Source of the DNA: Shinella yambaruensis
GTDB taxonomy: Bacteria > Pseudomonadota > Alphaproteobacteria > Rhizobiales > Rhizobiaceae
Assembly (NCBI RefSeq): GCF_022899355.1
Contig: NZ_JALJCK010000013.1
Coordinates: 62,001 to 126,000, forward strand
DNA length: 64,000 bases
Direction: 5' to 3'
A program made the position numbers and the translations under genes. Each line of letters begins with the position of its first letter. Position 1 is the first letter of the stretch. Positions 24,234 through 32,910 of the stretch are shown here, piece by piece. The notes under the pieces were generated by a model, which saw only the letters and a program-made list of their open reading frames with translations, did no database searches and was not told the DNA's origin.

Positions 24234-25400
24234 TCAGGCCGGGCCGCGTTCGAGTTCGGCGACGAGGCGCGCCAGCATCGCGTCGCACCGGTCGAGCTGC
24301 TCGATGCTGACGAATTCGTCGGCCTTGTGGCCCTGTTCCATGAAGCCGGGGCCGCAGACCGCGGTGGAAAGGCCGAGGTCCTGATGGAAGAGACCGCCTT
24401 CCGTGCCGAAGGCCACCTTCATGGTCGGCCCATCCGTCGCGAGGATCCGGCGCAGCAGCCGTATCGCGGGCGCGTCGGAGGGCGTGTCGAGGCCGGGATA
24501 GCCGGAAACCGGCTCGATCTCGATGCAGGCCATCGGAAACCGGCCGCGATGCGGCGCGACGATGGCCTCGGCATCGCCGCGGATATCGGCGAGGATGCGC
24601 CCCGGATCGTCGCCGGCAATGTTGCGGATCTCGAAGTCGATCTCGCACAGGCTGGGCACCACGTTGAGCGCGGTGCCGCCGTGCATCAGGCCGGCATGGA
24701 TGGTGGAATAGGGGATGTCGTAGTCCGGGTCGCGCGCGCCCCGCGCAGCCAGCATGTCCTGCCGCGCCTGGAGGGTGGTGATGAAGGCCGCGCCGAGATG
24801 CAGCGCATTCAGCGCCTTGGGTGCAAGTGCCGAATGGCCGGCCTCGCCGCGGCAGCAGGCCTTGAGTGCCAGCTTGCCCTTGTGGCCGCTGGCGATGCGC
24901 AGGCCCGTCGGCTCGCCGACGATGCAGAGCGCCGGCCCTGCCGGCCGCTTCACCAGCGCCTCGATCATGCCGCGCACGCCGAGACAGCCGATCTCCTCGT
25001 CGTAGGAGAGGGCCAGGTGCAGCGGCGCTTTCAGGGGGCGGGTCGCGGCGAAAAGCGCGGCGTGAAGCGCTGCGGCCACGAAACCCTTCATGTCCGCCGT
25101 GCCGCGGCCGTAGAGCCGCCCGTCCCGCTCGGCCAGCCGGAAGGGATCGGTGCTCCAGTCCTGTCCTTCGGCCGGCACGACGTCGGTATGGCCCGACAGC
25201 ACCACGCCGCCAGGCCCCTCGGGACCGATGGTCGCCCAGAGATTGGCCCGGCTGCCATCCGGATGCGAAAAGCGCTCGATCCGCGCGCCGGCCGGGCGCA
25301 GCAGGCCTTCGACATAATCGAGCAGCGCCAGGTTGGATGTCCGCGACACCGTCGGTTCGGCAACGAGGCGGGCGAGGATATCCGGGGTCGCGGGGATCAT
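24234..25400 (-). CDS. M20 family peptidase/deacylase, acetylornithine deacetylase-like (ArgE)
   Basis: A 388-aa di-zinc hydrolase with M20 motifs in order: SGHTDVVPAEG (metal His, catalytic Asp), YGRGTADMKGF (bridging Asp), SYDEEIGCLG (general-base Glu and metal Glu). C-terminal EQGHKADEFVS supplies the last His. ArgE enzymes remove N-acetyl from ornithine. Here the gene lies at the end of a leftward amine-catabolic cluster, 13 bp after DUF1028, so it may instead deacylate an N-acyl amino acid from that pathway. ATG 25400 begins the conserved region; the frame is open to 25475. Confidence 0.82.
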   Translation of the reverse strand: MIPATPDILARLVAEPTVSRTSNLALLDYVEGLLRPAGARIERFSHPDGSRANLWATIGPEGPGGVVLSGHTDVVPAEGQDWSTDPFRLAERDGRLYGRGTADMKGFVAAALHAALFAATRPLKAPLHLALSYDEEIGCLGVRGMIEALVKRPAGPALCIVGEPTGLRIASGHKGKLALKACCRGEAGHSALAPKALNALHLGAAFITTLQARQDMLAARGARDPDYDIPYSTIHAGLMHGGTALNVVPSLCEIDFEIRNIAGDDPGRILADIRGDAEAIVAPHRGRFPMACIEIEPVSGYPGLDTPSDAPAIRLLRRILATDGPTMKVAFGTEGGLFHQDLGLSTAVCGPGFMEQGHKADEFVSIEQLDRCDAMLARLVAELERGPA

Positions 25401-25413
25401 GCGCCTGCCGCCG

Positions 25414-26091
25414 TCACAGGTCGCCCGGCACGCCGTAGCTCGGCGCCTGGGTGGGATCCAGCGCGCGCGTGACATAGGCGTCCATTTCCGTGCGCCAGCG
25501 TTGCCACAGCGCGGCGCATTCCTCGATCGGGTCGCCCTCGGTCCAGTCGACGCGGAGATCCGCGACGTTCCAGGAGACCTTGTCGACCATCACCAGGCCC
25601 ATCGAATGGACCGGCCCTTCCTCGCCGCCGGCGGCGACCGCCGCCCGCATGGCGGCAATCATCCGGTCGCCGAGGTGCCGGCCCTCCGCGGCCTCGAAGG
25701 CCTCGACCATCGCCTGCGGAATGGCCGTCGTTGTCAGCATGTTGCCGGCGGCAACGACGCCGTTGCCCCGGGCGAAGGCATGGGTGCCGAGCGTCTTGGC
25801 GCCGGAAAAGGCGGCCGTACGCCCCTCGGCGTCGACGAGCGCCAGCTGGCGGTATTCGACATGAGGGGCCTCCGCCACCAGCCGCGCAAGCGCGGCTTCC
25901 GCCGAAAGGCCGCCCGCCATCAGGTCGAGCCCTTTCGGGCCGAGGCGCGGGTCGGTGACGTTCTGCGTCGAGACCGCGCCGATGCCCGCGCGCACATGGG
26001 CGCAGCGCGCCGCGACGCTCGGCGAGGAGGAGGAGACGGCAATGCCGAACATGCCGGTATCGGCGCAGCGGCCGGAAACGGAAAAGGTCAT
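25414..26091 (-). CDS. DUF1028 family protein (Ntn-hydrolase-like)
   Basis: A 225-aa protein with the DUF1028 pattern: MTFSVSGRCADTGMFGIAVSSSSPSVAARCAHV, GAVSTQNVTDPRLGPKGLDL, GNGVVAAGNMLTT and VDWTEGDPI. The fold is related to Ntn-hydrolases, and no reaction is established for the family. It sits between RidA and the M20 deacylase in the same direction with 12-bp gaps, so the three are co-transcribed. RidA-DUF1028-M20 trios next to amine transporters suggest C-N bond hydrolysis (inference). Confidence 0.8.
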   Translation of the reverse strand: MTFSVSGRCADTGMFGIAVSSSSPSVAARCAHVRAGIGAVSTQNVTDPRLGPKGLDLMAGGLSAEAALARLVAEAPHVEYRQLALVDAEGRTAAFSGAKTLGTHAFARGNGVVAAGNMLTTTAIPQAMVEAFEAAEGRHLGDRMIAAMRAAVAAGGEEGPVHSMGLVMVDKVSWNVADLRVDWTEGDPIEECAALWQRWRTEMDAYVTRALDPTQAPSYGVPGDL

Positions 26092-26103
26092 GCCGCCCTC
26101 CCG

Positions 26104-26526
26104 TCAGGCCTGGTCGGGAATGACGGCGGTGGCCTCGATCTCGACCAGCCATTCGGGCCGGGCGAGCGCCGTGACGACGAGGCCCGTCGAGACGGGGAAG
26201 ACGCCTTTCAGATATTTGCCCATCTCCCGATAGACGGCCTCGCGGTAGCGGATGTCGATGAGATAGACGACGACGCGGCAGACATGGCTGAGGTCGGAGC
26301 CCGCCTCTTCCAGCAGCATCTTGATGTTTTCCATCGCCTTGCGGGCCTGCGCGGCGGCATCGCCGATGTGCAGGCTTTCGCGCGTGTCTAGGTCCTGCGC
26401 GATCTGTCCGCGCACGAAGACCGTGGTGCCGCGCGCCACAACCGCCTGGCAGAGGTCGTTGTCCAGCTTCTGCTCGGGATAGGTGTCCTTGGTGTTGAAG
26501 GGGCGGATGCGGGTGTGCACGGGCAT
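26104..26526 (-). CDS. RidA family enamine/imine deaminase
   Basis: A 140-aa YjgF/YER057c/RidA protein with GTTVFVRGQIAQDLDT, QARKAMENIKMLLEEAGSDLSHVCRVVVYLIDI and ARPEWLVEIEATAVI, matching the conserved substrate-pocket strands of the family. RidA hydrolyses reactive enamines and imines. In this cluster it could clear imines formed by the flavin-dependent amine dehydrogenase at 30530-32611. ATG 26526 begins the conserved N terminus; the longer open frame is spurious. The gap to the transporter gene potD is 131 bp and may hold its own promoter. Confidence 0.85.
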   Translation of the reverse strand: MPVHTRIRPFNTKDTYPEQKLDNDLCQAVVARGTTVFVRGQIAQDLDTRESLHIGDAAAQARKAMENIKMLLEEAGSDLSHVCRVVVYLIDIRYREAVYREMGKYLKGVFPVSTGLVVTALARPEWLVEIEATAVIPDQA

Positions 26527-26657
26527 GCTTGTCTCCTTGATGGCCGAGCCCTGAACGTATCGGCGCGCCGCGGGCGGGGTAAGTCGTTTTTGCCGATCCC
26601 CCGCTTCGGAAAAAGCTATGCCGGAACCGGCCTGCCGCCCGCGGTGCGTATGCGGGA

Positions 26658-27674
26658 TTATTGCAGCAGCTGGGTCCAGACGCGCGTCACCAGGTCCTGC
26701 GCGGCTGCCGAGCAGGTGCGCGAGAAGGTGATCGGCACGTCCGGATAGAGTTCCGGCGCCTTGTCCTTGGTGTAGACGACCTTCTCCTGCATGACCTTCA
26801 TCGGCGAGGAATGGGCGTAGAAGTTCATCTGCTCGGTGGCGTTCTCCACCGTCGAGATGAACTCGATGAACTTGACCGCATTGTCCCGGTTCGGCGCGCC
26901 CTTCGGGATTGCCAGGCTGTCCATCCAGCCGACAAGGCCTTCCTTGGTCATGGCGAGGCTGACCGGCGAGCCGGCGACGCGGGCCTTGAGGGAATCGCCG
27001 TCCCACCAGAAATGGGCGGAGACCTCGCCCGAGGCGAGCCGGCTTGCGATATTGTCGGAGGAATAGACCGCGACGGAGGGCTTTTGCGCCATCAGGAGAT
27101 CCAGCACCTTCTTCATCTCCGCCTGGTCCTCCGAGCAGAAGGGCACGCCGAGATAGAGCTGGGCGGCGCCGATCACCTCGTCGGGATAGGAGAGCATGGC
27201 GATCTTGCCCTTGAGCTCGCCTTCCGGCTCGAAGAAATACTTGAAGCTATCGGTCGGGCCCTTGTACTCGGCGGTGTTCACGACGAAGCCGGCGGTGCCA
27301 TAGGCGAGCGGGATGGAGAAGTCCTGCGTCTCGTCCCACCACTGATTGCGCCAGCGCTCCTCGATGTTCTGGTAGGCCTGCAGCTTGCTGGCCCCGAAAT
27401 TCTCGATCAGCCCCTCGTCGATCATCACGCGCAGGAAGTGCTGGGAGGGCGTGGCGATGTCGTAGCCGGAGGAGCCGGCCTGCAGCTTGGTCAGGAGGTC
27501 CTCGTTGGAGGTGAAGCTGTCGACATTGACCTTGACGTCGTTCTCCTTGGAGAATTTTTCGATGAGGGCGGGGGATATCGACTCGGCCCAGGCGTAGATG
27601 TTCAGCTCGCCCTCTGCCCGCGCGGCGGTGGCAAGGCATAGGGCAAGGGCGGTCGCTGCGAGGTATCGTTTCAT
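26658..27674 (-). CDS. Spermidine/putrescine-type ABC transporter substrate-binding protein (PotD-like)
   Basis: A 338-aa binding protein with signal peptide MKRYLAATALALCLATAARA. The mature protein has the PotD pattern (ELNIYAWAESISPALIEKF, DVKVNVDSFTSNEDLLTKLQAGSSGYDIATPS). PotD-type proteins bind polyamines through acidic and aromatic residues. Here the adjacent dehydrogenase suggests another primary amine such as histamine. It is the fourth transporter gene of the leftward set potABCD, 18 bp after the PotC-like permease. Confidence 0.85.
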   Translation of the reverse strand: MKRYLAATALALCLATAARAEGELNIYAWAESISPALIEKFSKENDVKVNVDSFTSNEDLLTKLQAGSSGYDIATPSQHFLRVMIDEGLIENFGASKLQAYQNIEERWRNQWWDETQDFSIPLAYGTAGFVVNTAEYKGPTDSFKYFFEPEGELKGKIAMLSYPDEVIGAAQLYLGVPFCSEDQAEMKKVLDLLMAQKPSVAVYSSDNIASRLASGEVSAHFWWDGDSLKARVAGSPVSLAMTKEGLVGWMDSLAIPKGAPNRDNAVKFIEFISTVENATEQMNFYAHSSPMKVMQEKVVYTKDKAPELYPDVPITFSRTCSAAAQDLVTRVWTQLLQ

Positions 27675-27692
27675 TGTCTGTTCCTCTCTTCG

Positions 27693-28502
27693 TTATGGTT
27701 CGGCATTTTCACGGGTGCCGCGCGCCGCAACGAGAAGCGCGACGGTGGCAAGGATGAGCGAGGCCAGGATCAGCAGCGTCGCTATGGCGTTCAGTTCCGG
27801 CGAGGTGCCGGCGCGGATCAGCGAGAAGATGTAGACGGGCAGGGTCGTCGAGCCGCCCGTCGACAGCATGTTGGAGGTGATGAAGTCGTCCATCGAGATC
27901 AGGAAGGCGAGCATCGCGCCGGAGAAGACGCCCGGGAAGATCAGCGGCAGCGTCACCCGGCGGAAGGTCGTCCAGCGGTCGGCATAGAGGTCGGCGCTCG
28001 CCTCCTCCAGGTCGAGCGACATGCCCTGCAGGCGGGCGCGGATCGGCAGGAAGGCGAAGGGCGTGCAGAAGGCGGAATGGGCGATGACCAGCCGCAGCAT
28101 GCCGTTCTGTACGTTGACGAGCGAGAAAAGGATCAGCGTCGCGACGGCCAGCACGATCTCCGGCAGCAGCAGCGGCAGGTTGACGATCGTTTCGCAGAGC
28201 TTGCGGTAGCGCACGTTCTTGCCGCGGATGATGGCGAGCGCGGCGGAAAGCGCGATGAGTGTGGAGACGACCGTCGCGACAGCCGCCACGGTCAGCGAGG
28301 TTTCGAGCGCGTTCATCAGCGCCCTGTTGTTGAGTGCGGAGGCGTACCAGTGCGTCGAAAACCCCGTCCAGACGCCGGCAACCCGGTTGGCGTTGAACGA
28401 ATAGGCGATGATCACCGCCAGCGGCGCATAGAGATAGATGAAGAAGAAGACGGCGAGGGGGCCGAGGCCGGGATAGTGCTTGACGTCGTGGCCCTTCATC
28501 AT
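27693..28502 (-). CDS. ABC transporter permease, PotC-like
   Basis: A 269-aa inner membrane permease with six hydrophobic segments. The EAA loop LEEASADLYADRWTTFRRVTLPLIFPG contacts the ATPase. Its start codon overlaps the stop of the PotB-like permease (4-bp overlap). It forms the transmembrane heterodimer of the polyamine/amine importer. Confidence 0.88.
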   Translation of the reverse strand: MMKGHDVKHYPGLGPLAVFFFIYLYAPLAVIIAYSFNANRVAGVWTGFSTHWYASALNNRALMNALETSLTVAAVATVVSTLIALSAALAIIRGKNVRYRKLCETIVNLPLLLPEIVLAVATLILFSLVNVQNGMLRLVIAHSAFCTPFAFLPIRARLQGMSLDLEEASADLYADRWTTFRRVTLPLIFPGVFSGAMLAFLISMDDFITSNMLSTGGSTTLPVYIFSLIRAGTSPELNAIATLLILASLILATVALLVAARGTRENAEP

Positions 28503-29431
28503 CGGACATCCTCCCGGCGGGCGGCGCGCAGCGCCATGACGAGGAGGAAGACGAGGACGAGCGCCATCAGCGTCATGGCGATCGCCGCGCCGAAGGGCCA
28601 GTTGCGCCCGCCGCCGAACTGCAACTGGATCAGCGTGCCCATCATCATCTGCTTGCCGCCGCCCATCAGCGAGGGTTCCAGCACCGCGCCGAGCGCGGGC
28701 ACGAAGACGAGGATGGCGCCGGCCACGAGGCCGGGGGCCGTCAGCGGCAGGATCACCCGGCGCAGCGTCACCCAGCGGTTGCCGTAGAGATCGTGCGAGG
28801 CCTCGATCAGCGTCCCGTCCAGCTTCTCGATCGAGGCGAAGACCGGCAGGACCATCAGCGGCATGGCGGTATAGACCATGGCCGTCAGCGTCGCGCCGTC
28901 GTTGAACATGAAGCTCATGCCGGCGGGCAGGCCCAAAGTCTCGAGGAAGCGCGGCAGCGTGCCGTCCTTGCCGAGGATAATCATCCAGGCATAGACGCGC
29001 AGGATCATCGAGACCCAGAAGGGCAGCGTCACGAGATAGACGAGCGCCGCCTTGCGGCCCGGCGGCTGGCGGGAGATGAAATAGGCGACCGGAACGGCGA
29101 AGACGAGGCAGATCAGCGTCGTCGCGCCGGCGAGCGCGAAGGTGCGGGCGACGATCAGGAGATATTGCGGGGTGAATTCCAGCTCCCCCGTCCAGCCTTC
29201 GTTGAAGAGGATCTGGCGGTAGCCCGCAAGGTTGAAATCCCAGGTGAAGCCGCCATGCGCGCCGCGCGTGGCGAGCGAGACGGCGGCGATGATGGCGATC
29301 GGCAGGATCAGCGCCAGGCCCATCAGCAGCCAGGACGGCAGGAGGCCCCAGAAGGAGAGGTCGCGCCAGAAACGGACGCGGGGCGAGCGGTCCGTTCCGC
29401 CGGCGGCGGCGTGGAGGGCGCTCTCCGTCAT
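28499..29431 (-). CDS. ABC transporter permease, PotB-like
   Basis: A 310-aa permease with an N-terminal cytoplasmic extension of about 25 residues, then six hydrophobic segments and the EAA loop [27 protein letters not shown]. It overlaps potA-like upstream and potC-like downstream by 4 bp each. It is the second membrane half of the amine importer. Confidence 0.88.
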   Translation of the reverse strand: MTESALHAAAGGTDRSPRVRFWRDLSFWGLLPSWLLMGLALILPIAIIAAVSLATRGAHGGFTWDFNLAGYRQILFNEGWTGELEFTPQYLLIVARTFALAGATTLICLVFAVPVAYFISRQPPGRKAALVYLVTLPFWVSMILRVYAWMIILGKDGTLPRFLETLGLPAGMSFMFNDGATLTAMVYTAMPLMVLPVFASIEKLDGTLIEASHDLYGNRWVTLRRVILPLTAPGLVAGAILVFVPALGAVLEPSLMGGGKQMMMGTLIQLQFGGGRNWPFGAAIAMTLMALVLVFLLVMALRAARREDVR

Positions 29432-30519
29432 GCGGCCAGCACCCGCGCCGAACCCGCGACGAAGCCTACCGGGACCGTCGCCCCGAGCGGGATCGCGTCG
29501 CCCTCGCGCGAGGCGTTGCGGCGCGAGGCGCGCAGCTCCGTTCCCGCGACATCGAGCGTGTAATGCGTGTAGCCGCCCATGTAGTTCTTGTTGATGATGC
29601 GCCCCTCGAAGACGGTGCCCTGGGCCTGGTCGCCGAGATTGATCTTTTCCGGACGAACCGAAAGGGTCGCACGCCCGCGGCTGGCAGTGCCGGTCGCCGG
29701 CACGGTGAGGGCGACGCCGAACGGCGTGCGCACGGTCGCCTGTCCGGGTGCGGTTTCCACGACCTCCACATCCAGGAAGTTCGTCTCGCCGACGAAATCT
29801 GCGACGAAGCGGTTGACCGGCTCCTCGTAGATTTCCGTCGGCGTGCCGATCTGTTGCACCTCGCCGCCGCCCAGCACGGCGATGCGGTCGGACATGTCGA
29901 GCGCCTCCTCCTGGTCGTGCGTGACGAAGACGAAGGTGATGCCGGTATCGCGCTGCAGGGTGCGCAGCTCGTCCCGCATCGCCTGGCGCAATTTCAGGTC
30001 GAGGGCGGAGAGCGGTTCGTCGAGCAGCAGCACTTCCGGTTCGGGGGCGAGCGCCCGGGCGAGCGCGACGCGCTGGCGCTGGCCGCCCGAAAGCTGGGCG
30101 GGCCTGCGCTTCGCCATCGGCGCCATGTGCACGCGTTCCAGCATCTCGCCGACGCGGGTCCTGATGCGTCCCTTCTCCCAGCCGAGGTTCTCCAGGCCGT
30201 AGGCGACATTCTGCTCCAGCGTCATATGCGGGAAGAGCGCGTAGCTCTGGAACACCGTGTTGACGCGGCGCCGGTGCGGCGGGATCGCGACGACCTCCTG
30301 GCCGGTGAGGAGAATCGAGCCGGTGTCCGGGCTTTCGAAACCGGCGAGCATGCGCAGGAGCGTGGTCTTGCCGCAGCCGGACGGGCCGAGCATCGTGAAG
30401 AACTCGTTGCTGCCGATGTCGAAGCTGACGGACTTCAACGCCTGATAGGTCCCGAAGCTCTTGGAGACCGATTTCACTTCGATGGCCTTTTGGGCTCCAG
30501 TGGAATGGGGCTGGATCAT
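29428..30519 (-). CDS. ABC transporter ATP-binding protein, PotA-like
   Basis: A 363-aa ATPase with Walker [10 protein letters not shown] (about 42-50), Q-loop [10 protein letters not shown], signature LSGGQRQRV, Walker B VLLLDEP and [11 protein letters not shown]-terminal TOBE-type regulatory region follows. It starts at ATG 30519, 10 bp after the dehydrogenase stop; the longer open frame upstream lies within that gene. The tight spacing links amine uptake directly to the TMADH-family amine dehydrogenase. Confidence 0.9.
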   Translation of the reverse strand: MIQPHSTGAQKAIEVKSVSKSFGTYQALKSVSFDIGSNEFFTMLGPSGCGKTTLLRMLAGFESPDTGSILLTGQEVVAIPPHRRRVNTVFQSYALFPHMTLEQNVAYGLENLGWEKGRIRTRVGEMLERVHMAPMAKRRPAQLSGGQRQRVALARALAPEPEVLLLDEPLSALDLKLRQAMRDELRTLQRDTGITFVFVTHDQEEALDMSDRIAVLGGGEVQQIGTPTEIYEEPVNRFVADFVGETNFLDVEVVETAPGQATVRTPFGVALTVPATGTASRGRATLSVRPEKINLGDQAQGTVFEGRIINKNYMGGYTHYTLDVAGTELRASRRNASREGDAIPLGATVPVGFVAGSARVLAA

Positions 30520-30529
30520 GCCGTGTTCC

Positions 30530-32611
30530 TCAAGCCGGTTCGAGCTGGGTGACTTCGCGGCGGAAGGGCAGGGCGTCGCCGATATCGGGCGTGTCCAGTT
30601 CTCGCGCATAGCGGTGGCCGGCATAGGTCGCCCAGGCGATCGGCGCGGGGGCGCTCGCATCGCCGATGATCTTGACCGTCCTGATGCCGGCATCGGCCCA
30701 ATCCGCCTGCCGGGCAAGGAGATCGTTGTAGAGCGCGTCTTCGGAAAGGCGCGAGGCGACCATGACGACGGCGTCGCAGCCGATGGTTTTGCGGCGGCCG
30801 GTATAGGTGCAGTTGGTCTCGACCTCGCCGGCGCGGATGGCGGTGACGCCGCGGTTGAGGCGGATATCGACGCCGAGATCGTCGAGCCGCACGTGAATCG
30901 CGCCCTGTTCCAGCGTGTTGCGCGTCCAGTCGGAGACATAGGCCGAGGGCGTCACGAGGATGACTGCCGCACCCGCCTTCGCCATCACCTCGGCCATCAC
31001 GCCGCCCATATAGTAGTGGTCGTCGTCATAGACGACGACCGTCTTGCCGGCGAGGCTTTCGGGATGCGCCTTCGCCATGATGTCGTCGGGCGTCCAGAGG
31101 GGCATTGCCGGATCGATCGGCATGGGCACGACATGCTGTCTGGCAACGCCGTCGCGGCGCCAGTGCGAACCGGTGGCGATGGCGACATGCTCGAAGCCGA
31201 AGCCGAGCACGTCCTCGGCGGTCAGGCGGCTGTCGAAATAGGTCTCGACATTGGTGCGCTGGGAAATCTGGTATTGGCGGTAATCGACGACGCGACCCCA
31301 GGCGGAAAGGCCGGGCAGCAGCCGTTCGCGGGCGACACGGCCGCCGAGCGTGGTGGTGGCTTCGGCGAGCGTCACGTCGTAGCCGCGCAGCGCGAGCGCC
31401 CGGGTGGCTTCGAGGCCGGCGGGGCCTGCGCCGACGACGAGCACGGTCTGGCTCTCGCCCTTCTCGTTCATGCGTTCGGGGTGCCAGCCCTTGCGCCATT
31501 CCTCCATGAAGGTCGGGTTCTGGGTGCAGCGGCTGATCGACATGGTCATGTCGCCGGTGATGCACATGTTGCAGCCGATGCATTCGCGGATATCCTCGAT
31601 GCGGCCTTCCTCGATCTTTTTCGGCAGGAAGGGATCGGCGATGGAGGGGCGGGCGCAGCCGATGAAATCCAGCACGCCCTGGCGGATCATGCGCGCCATC
31701 ACATCCGGCGAGGTGAAGCGGCCGACGCCGACGACGGGTTTCGACGAAAGTTCCCGGATGCCCTTCACCAGGATCTCCTGCGCTCCCTCCTCCTTGAAGC
31801 GGGAGGGGCCGGAACAGTCTTCCCAGGCGCCGTGCGCCAGGTCCCAGAGGTCCGGCAGGTCGGCGTTCATCTCGACGAATTCGCGCACCTCCGCATTGGA
31901 GAAGCCGAGCTCGCCGATGGTCTCGTCCAGGCTGACGCGCATGGTGATCGCCGTGGTGTCGCCGACGGCGTCACGGATGTCGGCCACCACCTCGCGGGCG
32001 AAGCGCGAGCGGTTTTCCAGGCTCCCGCCATAGTCGTCGGTGCGCTGGTTGGTGGCGCGCGACAGGAAGTGCTGGAAGATGCCGAAGCCGTGCGCGCCGT
32101 AAAGACAGATCAGGTCGAAGCCGGCGACCTTCGAGCGTTTCGCGGCGTTGACGAACCAGCGGCGCAGATTCGTTATGTCGGTGCGGTCGAGCGCGCGGGC
32201 CTGCACCGGATCGTTGGTGAAGGTGCGGATCGGCAGGGCGGAGGGGGCGAGCGGCACTTCCTTGGTGTAGAAATTCGGGCCGTTGATGCCGGAATAGGCG
32301 AGCTGGATGCCGGCGAGCGCGCCATGCACCTTCATCGCGTCGGACATGCGGCGAAGGCCGGGAATGTCCTTGTCCTCCCACAGGCGCAGCTCGATGAAGG
32401 GCGTGATCTCCGAGGTGTGGTGCATCTCGGTCTGCTCGGTGAAGATGACGCCCCAGCCGCCCTCCGACTTGATGCCGCGCATGGCCGCGGCCGCCGATGG
32501 GTCGCGATAGCCGCCGCCATTGCAATGCGGCACCTGGTAGAACCGGTTCTTGGCGACATGCGGGCCGATCGCCAGCGGTTCGAACAGGATATCGTATTTG
32601 GCATCGCGCAT
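30530..32611 (-). CDS. TMADH-family amine dehydrogenase, histamine dehydrogenase-like
   Basis: A 693-aa iron-sulfur flavoprotein. Residues 1-340 are an OYE-type TIM barrel with NRFYQVPHC, whose Cys30 corresponds to the covalent 6-S-cysteinyl-FMN Cys30 of trimethylamine dehydrogenase. Catalytic YGAH is at 171-174. The [4Fe-4S] cysteines are Cys344, 347, 350 and 362 (CIGCNMC). C-terminal ADP/NAD-like domains follow from about 385 ([13 protein letters not shown]). The TMADH aromatic bowl Tyr60/Trp264/Trp355 corresponds here to Gln60, Trp263 and Asp354, the set I recall for histamine dehydrogenase (Gln65/Trp267/Asp358). The reaction would be oxidative deamination of histamine to imidazole acetaldehyde and ammonia. 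Other primary amines remain possible. Confidence 0.85.
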   Translation of the reverse strand: MRDAKYDILFEPLAIGPHVAKNRFYQVPHCNGGGYRDPSAAAAMRGIKSEGGWGVIFTEQTEMHHTSEITPFIELRLWEDKDIPGLRRMSDAMKVHGALAGIQLAYSGINGPNFYTKEVPLAPSALPIRTFTNDPVQARALDRTDITNLRRWFVNAAKRSKVAGFDLICLYGAHGFGIFQHFLSRATNQRTDDYGGSLENRSRFAREVVADIRDAVGDTTAITMRVSLDETIGELGFSNAEVREFVEMNADLPDLWDLAHGAWEDCSGPSRFKEEGAQEILVKGIRELSSKPVVGVGRFTSPDVMARMIRQGVLDFIGCARPSIADPFLPKKIEEGRIEDIRECIGCNMCITGDMTMSISRCTQNPTFMEEWRKGWHPERMNEKGESQTVLVVGAGPAGLEATRALALRGYDVTLAEATTTLGGRVARERLLPGLSAWGRVVDYRQYQISQRTNVETYFDSRLTAEDVLGFGFEHVAIATGSHWRRDGVARQHVVPMPIDPAMPLWTPDDIMAKAHPESLAGKTVVVYDDDHYYMGGVMAEVMAKAGAAVILVTPSAYVSDWTRNTLEQGAIHVRLDDLGVDIRLNRGVTAIRAGEVETNCTYTGRRKTIGCDAVVMVASRLSEDALYNDLLARQADWADAGIRTVKIIGDASAPAPIAWATYAGHRYARELDTPDIGDALPFRREVTQLEPA

Positions 32612-32910
32612 GGCAGTCCCCGGGGTTTCCGCGGCTATTGGATGGGGCGAAGGGTTTTTGGTAAATGACGCGTTCCGGAAACGGGGATTAGGCTCAGGCT
32701 AATCACGAGCGCGCGTGTTCTTTCGCCATGTTCTCAATTTTTGCGCGAAAGCGCCGCCGCGCCAAGGCGGATGAAAAATCTTCTTTTGTTTTCAATTGCT
32801 TGTGTGAAGCCGATCACTGGCTCCCGATCGCGTATCGGGACGCTTTCGGGAGCCGGTGCCGCTCGTGCTCAAGGCTTGGGCGTGCCCGCGCCGCTGGCGC
32901 GGGCAGATGC
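32612..32910. other. Intergenic region upstream of the amine dehydrogenase
   Basis: This 299-bp gap has no convincing gene. It contains the T-N11-A palindrome at 32686-32704, an AT-rich stretch near 32775-32800, an inverted repeat with GGCTCCCG/CGGGAGCC arms (about 32819-32860), and a GC-rich hairpin GCCCGCGCC/GGCGCGGGC (32884-32904) just after the aldehyde dehydrogenase stop on the minus strand. That hairpin could terminate the LysR-ALDH transcript. Confidence 0.6.
32686..32704. promoter_or_regulatory. LysR-type T-N11-A palindrome before the amine dehydrogenase
   Basis: GATTAGGCTCAGGCTAATC is an imperfect 19-bp palindrome (8 of 9 pairs) containing TTAG-N7-CTAA, the classic T-N11-A LysR box. 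It is centred 84 bp upstream of the dehydrogenase ATG on the minus strand. The LysR gene two genes upstream (34392-35351) is the natural candidate binder. Confidence 0.6.

Noticed and set aside
30530-32611. 2,4-dienoyl-CoA reductase assignment
   Set aside because: Covalent-FMN Cys30 and the Gln/Trp/Asp substrate positions fit amine dehydrogenases of the TMADH/histamine group better.
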